A stretch of 16,046 nt of DNA from an uncultured Austwickia sp. (lineage in GTDB: Bacteria; Actinomycetota; Actinomycetes; Actinomycetales; Dermatophilaceae), in NCBI GenBank assembly GCA_934678955.1, contig CAKUSI010000052.1, positions 1 to 16,046 on the forward strand, written 5' to 3'. This document shows, piece after piece, positions 6,752 through 13,633 of this stretch. The translations under genes were made by a program, and so were the position numbers. The notes under the pieces are model-generated. The model was not told the origin of the DNA, made no database searches, and worked only from the letters and a program-made list of their open reading frames with translations. Positions within the stretch are counted from its first letter, which is position 1; every line of letters begins with the position of its first letter.

Positions 6752-7093
6752 ATGTCCGAGCCCATCAAGGTCGGCACCACCGGCGACGTCCCCGAGGGCG
6801 GCGCGCTGTTCGTGCCGGCCGACGTCAACGGCACCGGCGCCCCCATCTCCGTCTTCCGGTGGGAAGAGAAGCTCTTCGCCCTGGACGACACGTGCACCCA
6901 CGCGGAGGCGTCCCTCGCCGAGGGCTGGGTCGAGGACTGCCAGGTCGAGTGCCCGCTGCACGGCGCGGCGTTCGACCTGCGTTCTGGCGATGCGCTGTGC
7001 CCCCCGGCCACCCAGCCGGTGGCCACCCACAAGGTCGAGCTGCGCGGCGACGAGGTCTGGCTCTACCCGGGGACGCCGGCGACCGACGCCTAG
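6752..7093 (+). CDS. Small Rieske-type [2Fe-2S] ferredoxin
   Basis: This 113-residue stand-alone Rieske protein is of the dioxygenase-ferredoxin type (NirD/BphF-like fold). The cluster ligands are clear: Cys48 and His50 in CTHAEASL, and Cys67 and His70 in CPLHGAAFDL. These give the C-x-H and C-x2-H boxes of this class without the extra disulfide cysteines of bc1-type Rieske proteins. It is a cytosolic electron carrier with no signal peptide or membrane helix. The ATG at 6752 has AGGAGG 8 nt upstream, an excellent site. No oxygenase or reductase partner is encoded nearby. In many actinobacteria such a ferredoxin is found beside Suf genes or alone. The electron donor and acceptor cannot be inferred here. 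It ends 19 nt from the convergent FlgK/FliD-like gene. Confidence 0.93.
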   Translation: MSEPIKVGTTGDVPEGGALFVPADVNGTGAPISVFRWEEKLFALDDTCTHAEASLAEGWVEDCQVECPLHGAAFDLRSGDALCPPATQPVATHKVELRGDEVWLYPGTPATDA

Positions 7094-7112
7094 GACGCAC
7101 GGCAGATGTCTG

Positions 7113-9857
7113 TCAGCTCGCGCTGAGCTGACCTCCCAGCCACTCCTGCTGGTCCTGCAGCCGCACCAGCACGGCGCGCAAGGCCTCCTCGCGGCGGGTC
7201 AGTTGCTCCGACATCCGGCCCTGGTCGCGCGCCTGATGGGCGCTGGAGGGGGCATAGGTGGCGAACGGGTTCGGGCTCTGCGCGGCCCGCGCCGCGGCGT
7301 ACGCCTCCCAGGTTGCCCCGTCGGCGTCCGCCGCCACCCCGGCCAGCGCCCGCGCCGAGGCGCTGAGCTGCGCCTGGGTGCCCTTGGCGTCGCGCTCGAA
7401 GGCCGCGCTCAGCTGTGCCGCGTGGAACGCGGGCAGGCCGGCCGCGTCGCGGTGCACCCCGGGCAGGCCGGTGCGCGCCTTGGGCGTCCCGTCTGCGCCC
7501 AGGGCTTCGTCCGGCGTCGCCCCGAGCAGACCCGAGCCGAGCACGCCGGCACCGGGCGTGCTCGAAGCGGGCGCACCGGAACCCTGCGCGCTGCCAAGCG
7601 CCGCCGGAAGCCCGAGCGCGCTCCATACCGCAGCGGCGGTCGCCGGAGCACCCGCGGACTGGGCGGTGGTCACGACCCCCGCGGCCGCCGCGACGAGTTG
7701 CCCGGCCCGGTCGACGGTCTCGCTGCTGAGTCGCTGGACCCCGACGTGGAACACCCGTCCGGCGTCGGCCGCCCGCACCTGCAGATCCACGCCCGGAAGG
7801 ACGTCCGGCACCAGCCGCTGAGAGGTGCTCACCAGCGCCGCGGTCTCCCCCTGCCGCTGCACCTCCAGCAGCGTGTCTCTGCCGCTGACGAGGGGCACGA
7901 CGCGGCCCAGGATGGACGACGTGGTCGGGGGGTTCTCCCCGTTGAGGATCGTCACGCTGCTCGACCGTCCGCTGGTCAGCGACGTGATGTGCAGTTGGAC
8001 CGTGCCTGCGCCCACCGGGGCCACGGTGGCGCGCACGTCCAGGTTCGCCTGGTTGATCGACGTGGCGACGTCGGTGATCGTCGGGAACCGCCCGACTTCG
8101 ATCACGGTGGCCTGCTCCTGCGCGGTGCCCAGGTGCTGGATCAGCCCGATGGTCCGCTCGGTGCCGTCACCGAGGGCCGCATCGGGCGCGAAGGACTGCG
8201 CGGTGACCGCCGTGCCCGAGGCAGCGGCCGACAAGACGCGTACGGAGGCGATGCCCGCGGGCGCGTCCGGTGCGGCCAGGACGCTCGCCAAGGTCGGCGC
8301 GTCGGAGACGACCACGCGGGGCGCGGTCGCACCGCCCGGCGCGGCCACGTCGGCCGCTGCCCGGCCCAACGCCGCCAGGGACGCCCGCAGCGGCGAGACC
8401 GTGGATTCCAAGGACGGCGCAGACGCTGTCGGCTCCGGACCGGTGATGGCGCCGAGGATCAGATCCGAGGCCCGGACGGCGACCGGAACGTCGCCGGACG
8501 TCAGCCGCTGGAGCAGATCCTGCACCCCGGTCGCGATCTGGCTGTAGGCCGCGCTGCTCTCGGCGGCCCGTGAGAGCTCCGCGAGCTGGCCACCCAACAG
8601 GGCCGCGGCCCGAGGCCCTCCGTCGGCGACCGCGCCGGCAGGACCTCCCGCTTGTGCGGCCAGCCGGTCGAGAACGGCGCTGACGGTGCCTGCCAGCGCG
8701 GGCAGCAACCGGTTGGCGGTGTCCAGGTGGCCGGCGAGCGCGCCGGTGGACACCGTGACGTCGTGTCCCGATGCGGTCGCCACCCCGAGCGCGCCGGAGG
8801 CACCGTTGAGGGTCAGCGGGCGCATCCCCGCGCCGGACACCAGCGCGCGCCCGTCGACGAGCACGTCGACGGCGCCGCCCGCGCCAGGCTGGGCCGTCGC
8901 CCCGGTGAGCCGGGAAAGAGCGCCGATGAGGTGGTCGCGCTGCCAGACCGTGGCCTGGGCCGCGGTGCCGCCATCCCGCGCCGCGTGCTGAATGCGCCCG
9001 TTGAGGTCCGCGACGCGATGCGCCACGTCATTGGTCTCCGCGACCGCCCGCTCGGCGGCCGAGGTCGCTGCCGCCGCCTGGTGCTGCACCGCCCTGGAGA
9101 GGCGTCCGACGGCCGAGAGCGCCTCTGCGATCTCCCGGGCTCGTTCCTCCGGGGTGAGGGTCCTCGTCGCCCTCGCCGTCGCCGTCGCCTCTTCGGCTCG
9201 ACGCGGCTCGTCGGCGCGCGCCTCGCTGGGCCGGTCGCCCGGCGCGCGGCGGTCCGCGCTCCGGTCCGCGGCCCGTTCTGAGGCCGGATCCGCGCCTCGA
9301 TCTGTGGCCCGATCGACCGGCCGCGTCGCGGGGAGCGGACTCTCGTTCTCCGCCGTGGCCTGCGCGTCGATGGCGTCCTGGGCGATGAGGTCCCGGGTCA
9401 GGGCAGCCTGCTCGGCCGCCTTCAGGGCGCGCTCCCTCGCGGCCTGCGACGCGCGGGACGCCTTCGCTCCCTCCAAGAGGTCCAGGTCAGCGGCGACGCG
9501 GGCGTCGGGGCGCCGGGCGGCGCGATCCTGCTGCGGCCATACGTTCGCGAGGCTGGCCGTCGCAGCGCTCCCCGGCTCGGCGAGTGCGCGGTCGACCGTC
9601 GTGACGCCGCTCCGGCGCGCCTCGAGCAGACCGGTCACCGCCTGCGCCCGCAAGGCAGCGGGCGAGAGTGCGGCGTTGGGTGTGGGCGCCGGTGGCTGGG
9701 CCGTGATCCGTGACGCGGTCCCGGACGCGGTCCGCGAGGCCGTGTCCTGCTCGGCGCGTGCGCCGAGGCGGCTCGGCGACGGCACCCCGATGACCGGGGG
9801 CACCCGGGGCCCGATCGGTTCGATCGGCGTGTTCGCGTACGACATGGGAGTACTCAT
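7113..9857 (-). CDS. FlgK-FliD-like composite flagellar protein (junction protein fused to filament cap)
   Basis: This is a 914-residue, Ala-rich, Cys-free protein with no signal peptide or membrane helix.

FlgK-like part: residues 1-65 are Pro/Ala-rich and look disordered. Residues 80-125 resemble the FlgK D1 region (ALAEPGSAATASLANVWP then RRPDARVA). Residues 150-235 are a charged low-complexity insert rich in DR/ADR steps. Residues 240-345 resume FlgK: VAETNDVAHRVADLNGRIQ, the QRDHLIGALSRLTGA block, and VDVLVDGRALVSG. Residues 420-455 (GGQLAELSRAAESSAAYSQ to DLLQRLT) resemble its C-terminal helix.

FliD-like part: residues 460-510 fit a FliD N-terminal coil and 515-610 its D1/D2 core. TVQLHITSLTSGRSSSV (619-635), STSQRLVPDVLPGVDLQV (677-694), the GLPGVHRDAAGLPAFHAAQL block and the C-terminus QQEWLGGQLSAS are FliD-like.

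The usual FlgK N-terminal helix is not recognisable.

The ATG at 9857 has AAGAGG 13 nt upstream. GTG 9929 and ATG 9845 are alternatives. A FliA-like promoter lies upstream. Domain assignments are from motif reading only. Confidence 0.78.
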   Translation of the reverse strand: MSTPMSYANTPIEPIGPRVPPVIGVPSPSRLGARAEQDTASRTASGTASRITAQPPAPTPNAALSPAALRAQAVTGLLEARRSGVTTVDRALAEPGSAATASLANVWPQQDRAARRPDARVAADLDLLEGAKASRASQAARERALKAAEQAALTRDLIAQDAIDAQATAENESPLPATRPVDRATDRGADPASERAADRSADRRAPGDRPSEARADEPRRAEEATATARATRTLTPEERAREIAEALSAVGRLSRAVQHQAAAATSAAERAVAETNDVAHRVADLNGRIQHAARDGGTAAQATVWQRDHLIGALSRLTGATAQPGAGGAVDVLVDGRALVSGAGMRPLTLNGASGALGVATASGHDVTVSTGALAGHLDTANRLLPALAGTVSAVLDRLAAQAGGPAGAVADGGPRAAALLGGQLAELSRAAESSAAYSQIATGVQDLLQRLTSGDVPVAVRASDLILGAITGPEPTASAPSLESTVSPLRASLAALGRAAADVAAPGGATAPRVVVSDAPTLASVLAAPDAPAGIASVRVLSAAASGTAVTAQSFAPDAALGDGTERTIGLIQHLGTAQEQATVIEVGRFPTITDVATSINQANLDVRATVAPVGAGTVQLHITSLTSGRSSSVTILNGENPPTTSSILGRVVPLVSGRDTLLEVQRQGETAALVSTSQRLVPDVLPGVDLQVRAADAGRVFHVGVQRLSSETVDRAGQLVAAAAGVVTTAQSAGAPATAAAVWSALGLPAALGSAQGSGAPASSTPGAGVLGSGLLGATPDEALGADGTPKARTGLPGVHRDAAGLPAFHAAQLSAAFERDAKGTQAQLSASARALAGVAADADGATWEAYAAARAAQSPNPFATYAPSSAHQARDQGRMSEQLTRREEALRAVLVRLQDQQEWLGGQLSAS

Positions 9858-9947
9858 CCGTGAGTGGGGGCCTCTTGCGCCCCGTGCCAGCTGTCCGATA
9901 GCGCGTACGGGTGGGCCCGGGAGGGACACCTCCCGTACATCGACCCC

Positions 9948-9973
9948 ATCGGCAGCCGCGGCGCAGGGATGAG
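9948..9973 (-). promoter_or_regulatory. Candidate FliA/sigma28-type flagellar promoter
   Basis: On the minus strand CTCA (9973-9970) and GCCGAT (9953-9948) are separated by 16 bp. The -10 matches the first six bases of the enterobacterial sigma28 element GCCGATAA, and CTCA with this spacing fits the FliA-type promoters I recall from motile actinomycetes (CTCA-N15-17-GCCGAA). It lies about 91 bp upstream of the chosen start of the FlgK-FliD-like gene and reads towards it. The predicted transcript start near 9940 leaves a leader of about 80 nt. Confidence 0.55.
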
Positions 9974-9997
9974 CCGTTCAGGCGAGGGCGTCCGCGT

Positions 9998-10016
9998 CGC
10001 TCCTTCGATGGGAGCG
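9998..10016 (-). terminator. Small hairpin just past the CobC-like gene
   Basis: CGCTCC and GGAGCG form a 6-bp stem with a 7-nt loop, 7 nt beyond the CobC-like stop codon. It could end the operon that starts at the Bax inhibitor-like gene and separate it from the flagellar-type gene. The stem is short and has no U-run. Confidence 0.35.
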
Positions 10017-10022
10017 TTCGGA

Positions 10023-11105
10023 CTAAGAGTCGCCGGAGCCTTGGAGTTCCACCAGCGCCGCCAGGAGCTCGGCGTGGATCGCGCTGTCCCGCACCGCGAC
10101 CCGCACCCACGTGGGACCGAGCCCCGGGAACGTCTCCCCGCGGCGCACCGCGAACCCTCTCGCCGCCAGGGGCTCCCGCACCGAAGCGTCCCCGCACCGG
10201 GACGTATCCAGCAGGAGGAACGGGGCGCGCGCCGGGGCGACATACGCAATCCCGGCGGCCTCCAACCGGCGCTGCAGGTCCTCCCGGGCGAGTTGCGCGT
10301 CCCGCGCGACGCGCGCCGATTCGGTCGCGGCCCGCTCCCCCAGGCAGGCGAGCACGGCCCGCAGCGCGGGCGTCGAGACCGACCAGGGTGGCTGCTGCGC
10401 GGCACACTGCGCCACCAGGTCGGGGTCGCCCACCAGGTATCCCACACGTAGGCCCGCCAGGCCCCAGGTCTTGGTGAGCGAGCGCAGCACCAGCACCCCG
10501 GCCATGTCGGGGCCGATCAGGGTCTCCGGCTCGCCGGGGACCGCGTCCATGAACGCCTCGTCGACCACGAGCGCCCGCCCCGGACGGCGGAGCTCCCGCA
10601 GCGCGGCGGCCGGGTGCAGCACCGAGGTGGGGTTGGTCGGGTTGCCGACCAGGACGAGGTCGGCCGACTCGGGGACACCTCCGGGGCCCGGACCCGCCAG
10701 GCGGAACCCCTCGGAGGCGGACAGCAGCACACGACGTACGTCTCGGCCCGCCGCCCGCAACGCGGCCTCCGGCTCCGTGAACTGCGGGTGCACGACGACG
10801 GGGGCGCGCGCGGGCAGGCCGCGCGCGATGAGCGTGAACGCCTCGGCCCCTCCCGCCGTGAGGAGGACCTGATCCACTTCGACGCGAAGGTGGCGGGCGA
10901 GCGCAGCAGTCGCCGGTCGGGGGTCGGGGTAGGCGGCCCAGTCCGCGTCGGCGGTCACGGCCTCGACCAGCCAGGACGGCGTCCGGGCCGGGCGCACGTT
11001 CACCGCCAGGTCGATCAGACCGGGTGCGACGTCGCGGTCGCCGTGGTGCCCCAGGTCGACGTCGACCGGATGCCCCAGGTCGACGTCGACCGCGTCCCGC
11101 TCCAT
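10023..11105 (-). CDS. CobC-like PLP-dependent aminotransferase / threonine-phosphate decarboxylase (Rv2231c family)
   Basis: This 360-residue fold-type I PLP enzyme belongs to the histidinol-phosphate aminotransferase/CobC group. CobC proteins make the aminopropanol phosphate arm of cobalamin from threonine phosphate. The sequence shows HHGD (20-23), GLIDLAVNVRP (29-39), the PLP phosphate region TAGGAEAF (83-90), GNPTNPT at 154-160, VDEAF with Asp182, and the Schiff-base lysine Lys212 in SLTKTWGLAGLRVGY. The C-terminal domain has RRGETFPGLG and WVRVAVRD. The ATG at 11105 is preferred (GAGGA 8 nt upstream); ATG 11114 is possible. Residues 7-20 contain a tandem duplication VDVDLGHP/VDVDLGHH. 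No other cobalamin gene is nearby, so substrate is uncertain between threonine phosphate and another amino acid. It is the last gene of a three-gene run with the Bax inhibitor-like and small unknown genes. Confidence 0.88.
   Translation of the reverse strand: MERDAVDVDLGHPVDVDLGHHGDRDVAPGLIDLAVNVRPARTPSWLVEAVTADADWAAYPDPRPATAALARHLRVEVDQVLLTAGGAEAFTLIARGLPARAPVVVHPQFTEPEAALRAAGRDVRRVLLSASEGFRLAGPGPGGVPESADLVLVGNPTNPTSVLHPAAALRELRRPGRALVVDEAFMDAVPGEPETLIGPDMAGVLVLRSLTKTWGLAGLRVGYLVGDPDLVAQCAAQQPPWSVSTPALRAVLACLGERAATESARVARDAQLAREDLQRRLEAAGIAYVAPARAPFLLLDTSRCGDASVREPLAARGFAVRRGETFPGLGPTWVRVAVRDSAIHAELLAALVELQGSGDS
11047..11092. repeat. 24-bp tandem repeat in the 5' end of the CobC-like gene
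   Basis: The 22-nt block starting TGCCCCAGGTCGACG occurs at 11047-11068 and again at 11071-11092, a period of 24 bp. It therefore adds eight in-frame residues (VDVDLGHP/H) just before the conserved HHGD. The copies are identical over 22 nt, which suggests a recent event. Confidence 0.9.
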
Positions 11106-11142
11106 GCGCGGCATCCTCGCAGACGGCTCCGTGGGGCTTCGG

Positions 11143-11529
11143 TCAGCCCAGCGAGGTCCGCAGCGCGGCGATCTGCGCGGCGAATTCGGTGAGCCAGGCC
11201 TCGGCGTCCTCCGCTTCGACCGCATGGGCAGCGTCGCGCGCACGGTGTTCGCACAGGTCGTACGCCAGCGTGCTCAGCTGGTCGAGCGCGCAGGCCGGCC
11301 CAAGGTCCCGCACCAGCTCTGTCGGCGCGCCATAGGTGTTGGGCAGTAGCTCGGCACACCTCTCGGCCGCCGCGCGCAGCGCCGAGGCATGACAGAGCGC
11401 CCGGTCGAGCGGCAGCGTTCGCCACCGCTCGCCCAGGCGCTCCAGTTCCGTGCGGATGCCAGCGGGCACCGGGTCGACGATCCCGACCCGGAACGCGTCG
11501 TCAGGGCGCCGGCGCGAACGCGCGGTCAC
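11143..11529 (-). CDS. Small hypothetical protein, mostly helical
   Basis: I do not recognise this 128-residue protein. It begins with a basic stretch TARSRRRPDD. A segment with FRVGIVDPVPAGIRTELERL follows, then amphipathic helices: LPLDRALCHASALRAAAERCAELL, and the segment after LGPACALDQL with LAYDLCEHR. It ends in a Glu/Ala-rich helix AEAWLTEFAAQIAALRTSLG. It is soluble with no signal peptide. The GTG at 11529 is the best start available after the preceding gene's stop, 14 nt away, though the Shine-Dalgarno is weak. The CobC-like gene begins 37 nt beyond its stop, so the three genes are probably co-transcribed. Codon use matches the neighbours. Whether it works with the CobC-like enzyme or the membrane protein is unknown. 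Confidence 0.75.
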   Translation of the reverse strand: MTARSRRRPDDAFRVGIVDPVPAGIRTELERLGERWRTLPLDRALCHASALRAAAERCAELLPNTYGAPTELVRDLGPACALDQLSTLAYDLCEHRARDAAHAVEAEDAEAWLTEFAAQIAALRTSLG

Positions 11530-11543
11530 CCCGACATCGTGTC

Positions 11544-12443
11544 TCAGTCGCGTCCCATGAGCTGCGCGATCAGGCGCAGCAGCTCGAGGTAGAGCCAGAC
11601 GACCGTGACGATCAGGCCGTGCGCAAGCAGCCAGGAGTACTTCTCCGGCAGCTGCGCGGCGACCGCGTTGTCGATCGAGTCGAAGTCCATCGCCAGGGAG
11701 TAGGACGCCAAGCCCACCGCGAAAACGCTGACCAGAATCGACATACCCGAGCCGAAGCCGAAGAAGCCCCAGCCGCTGTTCGCGCCGAAGATCCAGGCGG
11801 CCACGAAGTTCGCGACCGCGAAGATCAGGTAGCCCATGATCGCCAGCCCGAAGATCCGGCGGGACTTGCTGGTCACCTTGACGACCCCGGTCTTCCAGCC
11901 CGCGAACATCGCCACGAAGACGCACAGGGTGGCGATGATCGCCGTGGAGACGACGCCCGGGCCGAACGCATTCGCGTAGACGCTGGACACGGCACCGACC
12001 AGCACGCCCTCGAACGCCGCGAACGCGACGATCAGCGGCACACTGATGGTCTTCTTGAAGGCGATGAACAGGCCGAGGCCGAGCGTGACCAGGATGGCCG
12101 GCAGCAGCAGCATGGCAGCCGTCGAACGCGGCAGGAGCAGCCCAGTGACCCCGGCGCCCACGAGCACGAGGGCGAAGAGACCCAGGAACTTCATGATGAC
12201 GTCGTCGAACGTCACGCGGCCCATCGCCACCGGGCCGGCGGAGGGCGCCGAGTACATGCCCTCGAGCTGGTCGGAGGTCACGTCCTGGGGACGCTGGCCA
12301 TACCCCTGCTGCGGGTAGCCCTGTTGGCCGTACGGCATCCCCTGTGGGGGTGCCCCGTGGGGCGAAGAGGAGCGGTTGCCGAACGTGGCGTAACCGCCCT
12401 GGGAGATTCCCTTGTCGATGCGGTCAAAGACCGGGTTGCTCAT
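11544..12443 (-). CDS. Bax inhibitor-1/YccA family membrane protein
   Basis: This 299-residue integral membrane protein has seven predicted helices after a soluble Gly/Pro/Gln/Tyr-rich N-terminus of about 70 residues (PYGQQGYPQQGYGQ). Helices include FLGLFALVLVGAGVTGLLL, AMLLLPAILVTLGLGLFIAF, VPLIVAFAAFEGVLVGAVSS, VVSTAIIATLCVFVAMFAGW, IFGLAIMGYLIFAVANFVAA and MSILVSVFAVGLASYSLAMD. The C-terminus contains DFDSIDNAVAAQLPEKYSWL and then YLELLRLIAQL. The segments AAFEGVLVGAVSSVY and DFDSIDNAVA are typical of the actinobacterial TMBIM/YccA-like group. Members are proposed calcium or proton leak channels or protease modulators; the role in actinobacteria is not established. The ATG at 12443 has AAAGG 9 nt upstream. 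It is the first gene of a likely operon with the small unknown and CobC-like genes. Confidence 0.93.
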   Translation of the reverse strand: MSNPVFDRIDKGISQGGYATFGNRSSSPHGAPPQGMPYGQQGYPQQGYGQRPQDVTSDQLEGMYSAPSAGPVAMGRVTFDDVIMKFLGLFALVLVGAGVTGLLLPRSTAAMLLLPAILVTLGLGLFIAFKKTISVPLIVAFAAFEGVLVGAVSSVYANAFGPGVVSTAIIATLCVFVAMFAGWKTGVVKVTSKSRRIFGLAIMGYLIFAVANFVAAWIFGANSGWGFFGFGSGMSILVSVFAVGLASYSLAMDFDSIDNAVAAQLPEKYSWLLAHGLIVTVVWLYLELLRLIAQLMGRD

Positions 12444-12504
12444 GAACGTGGGCCTTTCGGTCCGTGGGTGGGGCTGTGCGGGTGCGCCCGGACCGAGGCC
12501 CGGG

Positions 12505-12522
12505 ACAGACAACTCTGTCTGT
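12505..12522. promoter_or_regulatory. Inverted repeat upstream of the Bax inhibitor-like gene
   Basis: ACAGACA and TGTCTGT, separated by ACTC, form a perfect 7-bp inverted repeat 62-79 bp before the start codon. It is less GC-rich than its surroundings, as operators often are. It could equally be a small RNA hairpin in the leader. Confidence 0.4.
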
Positions 12523-12531
12523 GTAGACGCC

Positions 12532-12559
12532 GTCGGACCGGGCATTGTTCCCGGCCGAC
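12532..12559 (-). terminator. Hairpin between the tRNA gene and the Bax inhibitor-like gene
   Basis: On the minus strand GTCGGCCGGG pairs with CCCGGTCCGAC as 10 bp with one bulged base and the loop AACAATG. It lies about 100 nt past the tRNA 3' end and may terminate tRNA or upstream-operon transcription. There is no U-run. Confidence 0.4.
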
Positions 12560-12656
12560 CCCGCCTTCTCGCGCGGCATTCGGCCGGGGGACTTCCGCGC
12601 GACGCGCTTCGGCCGCCTGCGCAAGGACATCCGCGCACCACGCCGAGGAGTCGCTG

Positions 12657-12733
12657 TGGTGCCCCCGACGGGAGTCGAACCCGCACGTCGGCCATTTTAA
12701 GTGGCGTGCCTCTGCCGGTTGGGCCACGGGGGC
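12657..12733 (-). tRNA. tRNA-Leu-like, anticodon UAA, with short (class I) variable loop; CCA encoded
   Basis: A complete cloverleaf can be drawn. The acceptor stem is GCCCCCG with CGGGGGC, the discriminator is A, and CCA is encoded. The D arm is GCC with GGC and carries GG in its loop. The anticodon stem is GCCA with TGGC, around the loop CTTAAAA (anticodon TAA). The T arm is GCGGG with CCCGT around TTCGACT. The variable loop is about 5 nt, whereas normal bacterial leucine tRNAs have a long variable arm. The top pair of the anticodon stem is C-C, a mismatch. The gene starts 31 nt after the uracil-DNA glycosylase stop and is probably read from the same transcript. Leucine is assigned from the anticodon only; the charged amino acid is uncertain. 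Confidence 0.85.
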
Positions 12734-12741
12734 AGCACCAG

Positions 12742-12785
12742 GCTAACCAAGGGCGGCCGCGATGCTAACCAAGGGCAGCCGCGAT
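12742..12785. repeat. 22-bp tandem duplication of the udgB 3' end
   Basis: The block starting GCTAACCAAGGGC occurs at 12742-12763 and 12764-12785 with one base difference. The second copy encodes the last residues of the glycosylase, IAAALG, and its stop codon; the first repeats these in the 31-nt gap before the tRNA. Confidence 0.9.
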
Positions 12786-13589
12786 CGCGGCGTCCAGCAT
12801 CGGCTCGGTGAGCCGCCCGGTGAAGGTGTTCTGCTGGCTGACGTGGTAGCAACCGACCAGCCGCGCCGGCGTCCCGTCGGGGCGGGCCAGCGGCGCCACG
12901 ACGCCGTGCCCGAACTTTGCGGCCTGACCCCGCGGGACCTTCCAACCCGTGCGGCGCAGCGCGCCCAGGGTCGCGGTCCAGCCGATCTGCCCGAGGGCGA
13001 GCAGGCCGGTGAGGTGGGGGGCGAGCAGCTCCAGCTCGCGGTCGAACCACGGCGCGCAGGCGGCGCGTTCCTGCGCGGTGGGCTTGTTCGCGGGCGGCGC
13101 GCAGCGGACGGGGGCGGTGATCCGCACGCCGCGCAACTGGAGTCCGTCGCCCGCGTGGTGGCTGGTCGGTCGGTTCGCCAGGCCGGCGCGGTGGAGCGCC
13201 CCGTAGAGCCAGTCCCCGCTCCGGTCCCCGGTGAACATCCGGCCGGACCGGTTGGCCCCGTGCGCCGCGGGCGCCAGCCCGACCACGAGGAGCCGCGGCG
13301 CGTCGTCGCCGAACGAGGGCGCGGGCCGACCCCAGTACGGCTGGTCGGCGTACGCCTTGCGTTTGGTGGCCGCCACGTCGTGGCGCCAGGCGACCAGCCG
13401 CGGGCATGCCGCGCATACGCTCACGCGGGCCTGCAGTTCGTGCAGGTCCGCCGATGCTGCGGCGAGGGAGGCGACATCCTCCGGCGAGCGGGCCGCCGGG
13501 GTGTCGCTGGTGGCGGGGTCCCCCGGCCACCCGGTCCCCGGGGGCACCGGGGAGGGGAAGTGGCTCCCGGTCACGGGGTGCGGCAGCAT
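12765..13589 (-). CDS. udgB: Family 5 uracil-DNA glycosylase (UdgB type)
   Basis: This 274-residue base-excision repair enzyme removes uracil and other deaminated bases from DNA. A CAACP motif near residue 60 and two later cysteines (APVRC and AACAPWF) supply the four ligands of the [4Fe-4S] cluster seen in family 4 and 5 enzymes. Motif A reads [19 protein letters not shown], where Ala replaces the Asn/Asp used by other families, which is the UdgB signature. Motif B is [14 protein letters not shown]; most relatives have YHPSQQN, so Pro is Val here. The ATG at 13589 is used, with GTG 13592 directly before it; the ribosome binding site (GGGGCGG) is weak. It follows the Ppx/GppA gene by 44 nt on the same strand and is followed by the tRNA. 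Rv1259 is the M. tuberculosis counterpart. Confidence 0.93.
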
Positions 13590-13633
13590 CACCGCCCCAT
13601 CATGTCCCGCGCTCGCTGCGCCCCGAACGCGGC

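Noticed and set aside
4912..7032. 706-codon minus-strand open frame
   Set aside because: It is antisense to msrA and the Rieske gene and out of frame with the YczE-like gene; its sequence is low-complexity Arg/Ala/Pro.
7114..7130. Hairpin CAGCTC / GAGCTG at the end of the FlgK-FliD-like gene as a terminator
   Set aside because: The 6-bp stem lies inside the last codons and stop and has no U-run; too weak to annotate.
6675..8573. 632-codon plus-strand open frame
   Set aside because: It overlaps the Rieske gene in another frame and the FlgK-FliD-like gene antisense; in high-GC DNA such frames are routine.
12742..12785. Phage or island attachment site at the tRNA
   Set aside because: The repeats are adjacent with nothing between them and do not include tRNA sequence; no integrase or mobile gene is in the window.
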